A stretch of DNA of 64,000 nucleotides. Origin: CATOSK01 sp034423195. GTDB taxonomy: Bacteria > Chloroflexota > Dehalococcoidia > Lucifugimonadales > UBA3495. The stretch covers positions 1 to 64,000 of the forward strand of contig DAOUIZ010000035.1 in NCBI GenBank assembly GCA_034423195.1, given 5' to 3'. Below are positions 57,509 to 64,000 of the stretch, piece after piece (position 1 is the first letter of the stretch; each line of letters begins with the position of its first letter). Under the pieces are notes generated by a model. That model saw only the letters and a list, made by a program, of their open reading frames with translations. It had not been told where the DNA came from and ran no database searches. Made by a program: the position numbers and the translations under genes.

Positions 57509-58109
57509 AGCGGCTTTGCTCAATTACCTGGAATTGCCCGGGGCCCGCCTGCTGCGGTCTCTGGGGTTCTCTCCCAACGCCGTAACTCTCCTGGGATTCG
57601 CGGTATGCGTTGCGGGAGCGGTCCTGGTGGCCTATGGCCACCTCCTGGCAGGGGGGATTGTGTTCCTGGCCGGGGGCGGGCTGGACCTGTTCGACGGAGG
57701 GCTGGCGCGGTTGACCGGCAAAGCCAGTCCCTTCGGCGCACTCCTGGACTCGGTGTTCGACCGCCTCGGGGAGGCCGGCCTGTTCGTGGGAATGGCCGTG
57801 TACGCCCTTCTCGCCGGGTTTTCCGACAGGTTCCTGCTGTTCTTCGTCACCGTCCTGCTGCTGGCCCTTATCTTTTCCCAGGGAGTTAGCTATCTCCGAG
57901 CCCGGGGAGAGGGACTCGGGGCCTTCACGCGGTCGGGACTGATGACCCGGACCGAACGGGTTATCATCCTTGGGGCAGGTCTCATCGCGGACGGATTGAT
58001 CCCGGCGCCCATCATGGTATGGGTCCTGCTGGCAATCGCCCTGGTGTCGTGTTTCACGCTTTTTCAACGAATGTTCACCATCCGGGGCCTGCTGGACGAC
58101 GCTGGATAA
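57486..58109 (+). CDS. CDP-alcohol phosphatidyltransferase
   Basis: A 207-residue membrane enzyme with a GTG start. The CDP-alcohol phosphotransferase motif D-x2-DG-x2-AR-x8-G-x3-D-x3-D is complete (Asp67, Asp70, Gly71, Ala74-Arg75, Gly84, Asp88, Asp92). About six hydrophobic helices. In this context it is most likely a phosphatidylinositol-phosphate synthase using the inositol-phosphate made by Ino1. It overlaps the preceding glycosyltransferase gene by 23 bases, so the two are tightly coupled. Confidence 0.9.
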   Translation: MLGREQFRAALLNYLELPGARLLRSLGFSPNAVTLLGFAVCVAGAVLVAYGHLLAGGIVFLAGGGLDLFDGGLARLTGKASPFGALLDSVFDRLGEAGLFVGMAVYALLAGFSDRFLLFFVTVLLLALIFSQGVSYLRARGEGLGAFTRSGLMTRTERVIILGAGLIADGLIPAPIMVWVLLAIALVSCFTLFQRMFTIRGLLDDAG

Positions 58110-58194
58110 TCCCCGCCCTGCCGTGTAAACTGCCCTTGGCTTTCCCGCCCCTGCCCATCGGCTTCCAGGATGGTTTCCCGAGGGTGGGCAAACC

Positions 58195-58686
58195 ATGCCA
58201 GGAGAATATGCAGTGCCCAAAGAACTTCAGCCTGAAATGGACGGCAAGGGCCTCCGGGTTGCCGTGGTCGTGGCCCGCTTCAACGAGTTCGTAACCCGCC
58301 GGCTGCTGGAGGGAGCGGTGGAAACGCTGGGCCGTCACGGAGTCAGCGACGAGGATATCGTGCTGTCCTGGGTGCCCGGTTCCTTTGAACTGCCCGTCGT
58401 CGCAAAGACGCTGGGACAGACGGGGCAATATGATGCGGTCATCTGCCTGGGGGCCGTTATCCGGGGCGAGACCGATCACTACAACATGGTTGCCGGGCAG
58501 GCTGCCGCCGGAATCAGCGCCGTGGGACGCGAGACCGGCGTGCCCACCATCTTTGGCGTGCTGACGACGGAGAACATGGAGCAGGCCATCAACCGCGCAG
58601 GAGGAAAGTCGGGCAATCTTGGCAGCAACGCCGCTGCCGCCGCCATCGAGACTGCCCGCCTGGTGCAAGCCATAAAGACCGGGTAG
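58195..58686 (+). CDS. ribH: 6,7-dimethyl-8-ribityllumazine synthase
   Basis: A 163-residue lumazine synthase. Core: LRVAVVVARFNEFVTRRLLE, VLSWVPGSFELPVVAKTLGQ, AVICLGAVIRGETDHYNMVA (with the catalytic His) and VPTIFGVLTTENMEQAINRA, GNLGSNAAAAAIETARL. It condenses 3,4-dihydroxy-2-butanone-4-phosphate with the ribitylaminouracil, the penultimate riboflavin step. Other rib genes are absent from the window and no FMN riboswitch is seen in the 85-base gap upstream. Confidence 0.95.
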   Translation: MPGEYAVPKELQPEMDGKGLRVAVVVARFNEFVTRRLLEGAVETLGRHGVSDEDIVLSWVPGSFELPVVAKTLGQTGQYDAVICLGAVIRGETDHYNMVAGQAAAGISAVGRETGVPTIFGVLTTENMEQAINRAGGKSGNLGSNAAAAAIETARLVQAIKTG

Positions 58687-58722
58687 CCTGGGCCGATTCA
58701 ACTCCGCCAACGGGGGTCCGAT

Positions 58723-59628
58723 ATGCAGTTCGGAATAACCATCCCCAACAACTGGGGTATCGAGGACCCGAAACAGGTGCTCGCCTTTGGCCCCATGGCC
58801 GAGGAACTGGGCTTCGACTCGGTCTGGGTAATGGACCACCTCTTCAACAACGGTTACATCCGGGAGAGGCTGGACGACAAGCCCTACTACCACCCTCTTG
58901 CCGTGCTGTCGCACCTGTCGGCCACCACGGAGAAGGTTATCCTGGGGACTTCTGTGCTGGTGCTGCCGTACCACAATCCGGTGGAACTGGCCAAGTACGC
59001 GGCGACGTTGGACCAGATGTCCGGCGGAAGGGTCACCTTGGGCGTCGGCGTTGGAGCTATGACCGAGGAGTTTGAGGCCCTTGGGCTGTCGCTCCGGCAA
59101 CGGGGCTCCCTCACCAACGAGAGCATCCGGGTCATGAAAGAGCTGTGGACCAACGAGGACCCGGTTTACCACAGCCGGCGCTGGAATTTCCAGGACCTCA
59201 AGTTTTCGCCAAAACCCGTGCAATCCCCCAACATCCCGCTTTGGATCGGGGGGTCCAGCCCTGGTGCCCTGCGCCGGGCCGCTGCGATGGGCGATGGCTG
59301 GCACCCCTCAGGGGTCGACCCGGAAACGTACAGCACCGGGCGGCGGGAGATTCAAGACCTGGCCAGGGCTGCGGGACGCGAACCGGAGGATCTCACGTGG
59401 TCGGCCCGGGTGGAAGTCGTGGCTCCCGGGGTCCCCGGCAATCCCCGGACCGCCGCGCGGGGCGGCGGCATAAGTGGAGACAGTCCAGGCGACATGGTTG
59501 CCGGGATACGGGCTTACCAGGACGCGGGGGTTGACCACGTCGTTCTCGCCCTGGGCACCGGGGATGTAGAAGTGATCACCCAGATGATGGAAACCATCGC
59601 CCGGAATGTGATCCCTGAGTTTCGCTAG
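58723..59628 (+). CDS. Luciferase-like (LLM class) F420-type oxidoreductase 3
   Basis: A 301-residue luciferase-family protein. Blocks: LGFDSVWVMDHLFNNGYIRE, KVILGTSVLVLPYHNPVELA, DQMSGGRVTLGVGVGAMTEE, VQSPNIPLWIGGSSPGALRR and AAAMGDGWHPSGVDPETYST. The form is close to F420-dependent members (TIGR03619-type). The substrate is unknown. It is 36 bases after ribH; flavin supply and a flavoenzyme together may be incidental. Its stop overlaps that of the convergent DUF4129 gene by 4 bases. Confidence 0.85.
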   Translation: MQFGITIPNNWGIEDPKQVLAFGPMAEELGFDSVWVMDHLFNNGYIRERLDDKPYYHPLAVLSHLSATTEKVILGTSVLVLPYHNPVELAKYAATLDQMSGGRVTLGVGVGAMTEEFEALGLSLRQRGSLTNESIRVMKELWTNEDPVYHSRRWNFQDLKFSPKPVQSPNIPLWIGGSSPGALRRAAAMGDGWHPSGVDPETYSTGRREIQDLARAAGREPEDLTWSARVEVVAPGVPGNPRTAARGGGISGDSPGDMVAGIRAYQDAGVDHVVLALGTGDVEVITQMMETIARNVIPEFR

Positions 59629-61088
59629 TCTCCGGCAGTTCCTCCCTGGCCGGTGCTGTTGTGCGGCGGGCCGTCGGCGTCGTCAGACGTCTCCGGTTTT
59701 TCCATTTGGGAAGCGTGCTGCTGCAGGATGTCCCAATCCCGAAGAAGCCCCCTCATGCTGCCTTCTCCGGTTTCCTGGAACCCGTAGTAGTCGGCCTGGA
59801 ATCCCTCCACTATATTCGCCACGGGCGGTTCGGGAAGGGTGGGGGTCACCTGCCGCTGGTGTTCCGTTGGAGTTTGTTCCCCGGACTTGGGCAGGCCGAC
59901 CTGGCCGGACAGCTCGAGAAAGCTGTGGTACACCTCCCGGGGATTGGCAGGCGGAGGCCGCTTGGACGAACTTCCGGTGGCTGACTTCACTAGGTTATTC
60001 CACCAACCCCCTATCATGGATGCCAGGTCCTGGTTGGCCCGTTCCCAGGTGAACAGGGACTCGCGGATCTCTTCCACCACCGGCCGGCTGCGGAAGAGCC
60101 GCCGAACCCGGAAGAGCCGGAACAGGACCCAGCCGACAACTACTGAAGCAGCGAGGAACGCCGCCCACTTCAGGAGGGCCACCAACAGGGCCGGTGGACC
60201 TTCCCGGCCGGTGTCCTCCAGGCTTTCGTGGAATTCCTCCATCTGGCGTTGGGCCTCGTCAAGGGCGCTGAGATCGCCTCCTCCGAAGACGCTGACCAGC
60301 CAGTTCAGCAATGCGGCCAGTCCCGCGGCGATGTAGCCCAGGCCCAGGAGAATCGGTTTCAGGACCCATAAACCGATTTTCCCGACGGTGGCGAACACCC
60401 ACCGCGTCACGTCGTCGAGGCCGCCCATTCCGAGGAGGCTCAACAGGAGGACCAGGGACAGGACTCCCCCCACCGTCACGCCGATGGGGATCATCCAGTC
60501 CCTGGGCATGGACTGGCTGTCACCGGCTTCCGAAGCGAACCTGGCCAGGGACAACCCCGCCAGTCCCACCGCGAAGTACCCCAGCACGAGGAAACCGTTG
60601 ATGATGTCATGGTCAGACACGGCGTCGACCAGGACAGCGCCGAAAAACACCGCCATGCCCCATTGGAATGTTCCCTTGATTACGTCCAGCGTAACGTCGT
60701 CCTGGGCAACAATGGCCCCGCGCCACCAGAGCACGGTCAGGAACACGAAGCCAAAGACGACAGCGGCTGCCGTGGCGAGATCGCGGGTAATGATTGCCCC
60801 CAGCGGTATCCATCCCGACCCGCTCATGATGTTGGAAAGTATTACCAGCGACCCCAGGCTGACGGCCAGGCCCGCGGCGCCCCGCAGGTTCAGCGAAAAC
60901 CGGATGGTCTGCAGGTACAACGAAACGACATAAGCCCAGGCGAGGGTGATGAGTCCCAGCCAGAAGGGGACGCGGGCGTCGGGAAGCTGGATCAGGGTGG
61001 TGACGACGCTGAAGATGGCGTAGAACAGACTGCACTCAAGGAACAGCGCCACGCCGACCAGGGACAGGTTGCGCCAGAATCTGGTCAT
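59625..61088 (-). CDS. Multi-helix membrane protein with C-terminal DUF4129
   Basis: A 487-residue protein started at ATG 61088 (MTRFWRNLSLVGVALF), which overlaps the end of the DUF58 gene by 4 bases (ATGA). It has about nine helices in the first 290 residues, a loop, a tenth helix near residue 310 (VALLKWAAFLAASVVVGWVL), then a soluble part with the DUF4129 signature PREVYHSFLELSGQVGLPKS. DUF4129 is typically found with transglutaminase-like membrane proteins in MoxR operons, matching this neighbourhood. Function: probably maturation or assembly of surface or periplasmic proteins with MoxR and DUF58. Confidence 0.75.
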   Translation of the reverse strand: MTRFWRNLSLVGVALFLECSLFYAIFSVVTTLIQLPDARVPFWLGLITLAWAYVVSLYLQTIRFSLNLRGAAGLAVSLGSLVILSNIMSGSGWIPLGAIITRDLATAAAVVFGFVFLTVLWWRGAIVAQDDVTLDVIKGTFQWGMAVFFGAVLVDAVSDHDIINGFLVLGYFAVGLAGLSLARFASEAGDSQSMPRDWMIPIGVTVGGVLSLVLLLSLLGMGGLDDVTRWVFATVGKIGLWVLKPILLGLGYIAAGLAALLNWLVSVFGGGDLSALDEAQRQMEEFHESLEDTGREGPPALLVALLKWAAFLAASVVVGWVLFRLFRVRRLFRSRPVVEEIRESLFTWERANQDLASMIGGWWNNLVKSATGSSSKRPPPANPREVYHSFLELSGQVGLPKSGEQTPTEHQRQVTPTLPEPPVANIVEGFQADYYGFQETGEGSMRGLLRDWDILQQHASQMEKPETSDDADGPPHNSTGQGGTAGD

Positions 61089-62290
61089 AGGGAATCCACC
61101 GGGTCCAGGACGGGGCCCATCAGATGGACCGGTATGTCTCCCATCGGCGTCCTGGGGCCTCCGTCGCCGGAAAAAAACACGATAACCTGGAACCCGCGGC
61201 CCCGCAGTTCGTGGATTTCTCCCACCAGGCCGGGAGTAACCAGGGCGGTCACCAGGGCTATGGTCGCGCCGGGCCGAAAAGATCCCCGTTCCGCCCGGAT
61301 TACGTCGGACAGCGAGGCGACAGAGTACGAGCCGGCAACCGCCAACGCCTCCAGCACTATGGGAAGTTGGGACTCCGCCGACCCGGGAGCCACGTTGATC
61401 CACTTTCCGGAATACACCGCGACCGAGTTGCTCACCAGCCCGAAACTGTAACCGCGACCGGCGCAGTAACCCGCCACGGAGGCTGCGGTGGTCACCGACC
61501 GCTCGAACAGCCTGCGATTGGTGCCCTGCCAGGCGTGTTCTCCCGTGTTTGCGTTCAGGGCGATGAGCACTTCCAGAGACACGACGGGTTCGAACACCTT
61601 GGTCTGGAGGGCGGACTTCCTGGCGGTGGCCTTCCAGTCGACGTGCTTCATCGGGTCCTGGGGCTGGTAGTCGCGAAGGCCGATGAACCTGGTCTGGTCG
61701 TGGAATATGGGCTGCCGGCCCTTCGCTTCGCCCAAGGGGTTTTCCGCCGGGAGGATGAGGTCCTGCAGGTCCAGGACCCTCGGGTAGACAAGGATATGCT
61801 CTACGCCGGACAAATGCTGCTCGGCGGCCGAGAAGCCGAAGATGTCGCCGCTGCGGAGACGGGCTGGCCCAAGGCGGTAATAGCCGCGGGCGTTGCAGCG
61901 CATGGCGTACTTCCAGGACACTCTCTGGTAGGGAAGCAATGAGGTTGTGATGCGGTGTTCCCGCGTGTCCTCCGCCAGGGTGCCCCGGAGGTGGGCGCCC
62001 GCCAGCTCCAACCCGGACGGGAAGGTGTCCTGGATGTCCACCCAGATAAGGGGGACTATTTTCTCGTTGGAAAGGGTGACGGTGTACTCGACCTCATCCC
62101 CGATGAACGCCTTCGCCTGGGACAAGCTCCTGCCGTGGCTCACTTCCTCAAAGGCGTAGCGGTTCCAGAGCTTGGTCAGCAGCCAGACGACGATTACGAG
62201 GGAACCAACGATGATGAGCAGTCCCTGGCTGGCCAGCAGACCGACGACGATCAGAATGGCACTGATCAGCAACCAAAGGTCGTTGAGCAT
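61085..62290 (-). CDS. DUF58 domain-containing protein
   Basis: A 401-residue protein. Two hydrophobic helices at residues 5-42 are followed by a beta-rich region and the DUF58 signature FIGLRDYQPQDPMKHVDWKA, then TARKSALQTKVFEPVVSLEV, the start of a von Willebrand A-like fold. DUF58 proteins accompany MoxR ATPases and are thought to help chaperone or insert cofactors in partner proteins. It is the second gene of the moxR-DUF58-DUF4129 operon; the three are spaced by 14 bases and a 4-base overlap. Confidence 0.88.
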   Translation of the reverse strand: MLNDLWLLISAILIVVGLLASQGLLIIVGSLVIVVWLLTKLWNRYAFEEVSHGRSLSQAKAFIGDEVEYTVTLSNEKIVPLIWVDIQDTFPSGLELAGAHLRGTLAEDTREHRITTSLLPYQRVSWKYAMRCNARGYYRLGPARLRSGDIFGFSAAEQHLSGVEHILVYPRVLDLQDLILPAENPLGEAKGRQPIFHDQTRFIGLRDYQPQDPMKHVDWKATARKSALQTKVFEPVVSLEVLIALNANTGEHAWQGTNRRLFERSVTTAASVAGYCAGRGYSFGLVSNSVAVYSGKWINVAPGSAESQLPIVLEALAVAGSYSVASLSDVIRAERGSFRPGATIALVTALVTPGLVGEIHELRGRGFQVIVFFSGDGGPRTPMGDIPVHLMGPVLDPVDSL

Positions 62291-62304
62291 TCGGGACCCC
62301 TGGA

Positions 62305-63258
62305 CTAAACGGGGACTTCAACCTGGTTGAGAATCTCTTCGATTATGGACTCGGCGGTGCGTTCCCGCAGACGGGCCTGGGCCTTCAGTATTACGCGGTG
62401 GGCCAGGGTGAACGGAGCCAGTAATTTGATCTCGTCGGGAGTGACGTACTCCCGGCCGCGGATCGCCGAAAGGGCCTGGCTGGAGCGGTACAAGCCGATG
62501 GTGGCCCGGGGGCTGGCGCCCAGCTCCAGCTCGGCGTGGTCCCGGGTGGCCTGTACGATCCTGACCAGGTAGGTCCGCAGCACCGGATCGACGTAAATGT
62601 GCTGGACCACGTCCTGATAACCGACCACATCCCGGGCATCGGTCACCGGCTGAAGGGAACCCAGGGGGTCGGCGTGGTCAAACCTGACCAGCATCTCCTC
62701 CTCTTCAGGTTCTGCCGGATAGCCCAGCCGGAGGCGGAGCAGGAAACGGTCCAGCTGGGCCTCGGGCAGTGGGAATGTCCCTTCGAGCTCGATGGGGTTC
62801 TGCGTCGCGATAACCAGGAAGGGCGCGGGCAGGGGAAAAGTCCGCTCGTCGATGGTTACCTGGCGCTCCGCCATGGCTTCCAGCAGGGCAGATTGGGTCC
62901 TGGGAGTGGCCCGGTTGATTTCGTCGGCCAGAACGATCTGGGCGATGATGGGACCGGCCCGGAACTCGAACTCGCTGGTCTTCTGATTGTAGTAGTGGAT
63001 GCCGGTGATGTCCGACGGCATGAGGTCGGGGGTGCACTGGATCCGCTTGAAGGCGCAGTCCAATGAACCGGAAAGGGAACGGGCGAGGGTGGTCTTCCCG
63101 ATCCCGGGCACGTCTTCGATGAGGATGTGCCCTCCGCTGAGGACGGCCGTCAGGATGAGCTCGATGACGTCGTCCTTGCCGACCAACACCTTCCCGATGT
63201 TGGCTTTTATCCGGGAGGTGGCTTCAACCAGCTCGTTGACCGAGTCCGAAACCTGCAC
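62305..63258 (-). CDS. MoxR-family AAA+ ATPase
   Basis: A 317-residue AAA+ protein with a GTG start. Walker A: EDVPGIGKTTLARS (residues 49-62). Then CTPDLMPSDITGIHYYNQKT, Walker B QIVLADEINRATPRTQSALL, sensor 1 LVIATQNPIELEGTFPLPEA and QLDRFLLRLRLGYP (arginine finger region), all classic MoxR. It probably acts with DUF58 and DUF4129 proteins in assembling or activating membrane or periplasmic complexes. A family D hairpin lies directly upstream. Confidence 0.92.
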   Translation of the reverse strand: MQVSDSVNELVEATSRIKANIGKVLVGKDDVIELILTAVLSGGHILIEDVPGIGKTTLARSLSGSLDCAFKRIQCTPDLMPSDITGIHYYNQKTSEFEFRAGPIIAQIVLADEINRATPRTQSALLEAMAERQVTIDERTFPLPAPFLVIATQNPIELEGTFPLPEAQLDRFLLRLRLGYPAEPEEEEMLVRFDHADPLGSLQPVTDARDVVGYQDVVQHIYVDPVLRTYLVRIVQATRDHAELELGASPRATIGLYRSSQALSAIRGREYVTPDEIKLLAPFTLAHRVILKAQARLRERTAESIIEEILNQVEVPV

Positions 63259-63268
63259 GTCTCAGGCC

Positions 63269-63286
63269 CCCCCGCCTGCGCGGGGG
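63269..63286. repeat. Family D hairpin upstream of moxR
   Basis: CCCCC, octamer GCCTGCGC, GGGGG, then CTAAAGGCAAACC. Same octamer as 36937-36944. Confidence 0.6.
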
Positions 63287-63347
63287 CTAAAGGCAAACCG
63301 GGCGCGGGATAGGCCGGCTGACCGGGATGGGGTTAGGCATGGGGCAT

Positions 63348-64000
63348 TCATTGACGTGAACCCAACACAAACTCTTCCGCTTCCCGCAAGTCCTTGAAGG
63401 AGTCCACGCTGCGCCAGAACTCCCGCGATTTCAGAGCGGATATGCGTCCCGCGGATGCGAGGTCCGGGAAGGTCTCCGTTTCATGGTCGCCCAGATCGGG
63501 CAGGAGGGGAGCGATGCCGCGGTTGAACACGTAGATTCCGGCGTTGATCCAGTAAGGCAGCTCGGCTTTCTCGCGGAATCCCGACACCCGGCCGCCGGAG
63601 TCCGTGTCGACCAATCCGTAGGGACTGACCATTGGGACAACCATTAGAGTGGCCATGTGGGCGGGGTTGGTTTTCCGGTGTTGCCGGAAGTCATCCAGGA
63701 CCTCCGACGGGCCCTGGGCCGTTATGATGTCGCCGTTCAGGACGATGACCGATTCCTCGTCCTCCGGCACCATGGAAAACCCCTGTTTAATCGCCCCGCC
63801 TCGTCCCAAGGGTGAATCTTCCACGCTGTAGTGGGCACGGATGCCGAAGGATTCTCCGGCGCCAAAGTAGTCCTGAATGTCCTGCCACCGATAGCCGGCC
63901 AGGAAAACAACGTCGGTTACCCCAGCCGCCTTCAACCACTCGACCTGGTGCCACAGGATGGGCTTGTCGCCCACCGGCACCATCGGCTTGGGCATGGAAT
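63348..64000 (-). CDS. Nucleotidyltransferase (sugar-1-phosphate type), N-terminus missing
   Basis: The gene runs off the right edge: the first visible ATG (63995) lies inside the family's conserved RPKPMVPVGDKPILWHQVEW, so the nucleotide-binding GxGxRL start is outside. Remaining blocks: VTDVVFLAGYRWQDIQDYFG, YSVEDSPLGRGGAIKQGF, SVIVLNGDIITAQ (the Asp for metal binding), and SPYGLVDTDSGGRVSGFREK with YWINAGIYVFNR. This is the GTA-fold NDP-sugar pyrophosphorylase family (ManC/RfbA/GlmU-like); the specific sugar is not clear. It might supply the NDP-sugar used by the GT4 enzyme encoded at 56339-57508, which is only a guess. Confidence 0.85.
   Translation of the reverse strand, partial: SMPKPMVPVGDKPILWHQVEWLKAAGVTDVVFLAGYRWQDIQDYFGAGESFGIRAHYSVEDSPLGRGGAIKQGFSMVPEDEESVIVLNGDIITAQGPSEVLDDFRQHRKTNPAHMATLMVVPMVSPYGLVDTDSGGRVSGFREKAELPYWINAGIYVFNRGIAPLLPDLGDHETETFPDLASAGRISALKSREFWRSVDSFKDLREAEEFVLGSRQ

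Noticed and set aside
58110..58194. FMN riboswitch before ribH
   Set aside because: The gap is only 85 bases and lacks the conserved RFN-element segments.

Overview
The window is a GC-rich bacterial chromosome segment with dense genes, mostly in short operons. The content suggests a member of the Chloroflexota, probably a Dehalococcoidia/SAR202-like lineage. That placement is an inference from gene content, not from a marker tree: five class III (CaiB/BaiF) CoA-transferases, three luciferase-like flavin monooxygenases, MmgE/PrpD, UbiD/UbiA, amidohydrolases, and an inositol-phospholipid gene set beside ordinary housekeeping genes.

Left edge (1-4.6 kb) is a mobile-element scar zone. The right end of an IS3-family element has rewritten the C-terminus of a neighbouring membrane protein. 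An IS110-family element (about 2284-3969) sits inside a gene for a secreted protein; both halves of that gene can still be read on either side.

4.6-13.1 kb is a catabolic cluster on the + strand: four CaiB/BaiF CoA-transferases, a MaoC/FAS1-like hydratase and a duplicated EthD/Dabb-like small enzyme, then a terminator and a fifth CoA-transferase. 13.1-32.3 kb is accessory metabolism: a luciferase-like monooxygenase, an alpha/beta hydrolase, a GMC oxidoreductase, an MFS transporter, ribosomal protein bS21, a metallo-beta-lactamase-fold hydrolase, UbiD-UbiA, MmgE/PrpD, dienelactone hydrolase, a glutamine-amidotransferase-like protein, Nudix, a tandem duplication of a PaREP1/HEPN-like gene, two amidohydrolases and a second monooxygenase.

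32.5-63.3 kb is mainly housekeeping: NDUFA9-like SDR, folC, fabF, a SWIM zinc-finger protein, a nitrilase-family hydrolase, ruvX-alaS, tRNA-Gln, a glutaredoxin-like protein, recA-recX, plsY, a PHP phosphoesterase, ymdB, rny, an ankyrin lipoprotein, dnaJ-prmA, cysK, an atypical kinase with a PP2C phosphatase, ino1 - pimA-like - CDP-alcohol phosphotransferase, ribH, a third monooxygenase, and the moxR-DUF58-DUF4129 operon. A truncated nucleotidyltransferase closes the window.

Intergenic regions carry several dispersed repeat families that look structured. Family A is a paired element of about 55 bp with a conserved GTAACTTGTCTAAG-type core and covarying flanking stems (three pairs). Family B is a 130-160 bp element found just upstream of two promoters. 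Family C is a degenerate element that in one copy is interrupted by a family A pair. Family D is a small hairpin with a conserved 8-nt loop and alternative stems. These repeats, a recA terminator embedded in the recX reading frame, and two probable CTG start codons overlapping upstream stop codons are the least expected features.
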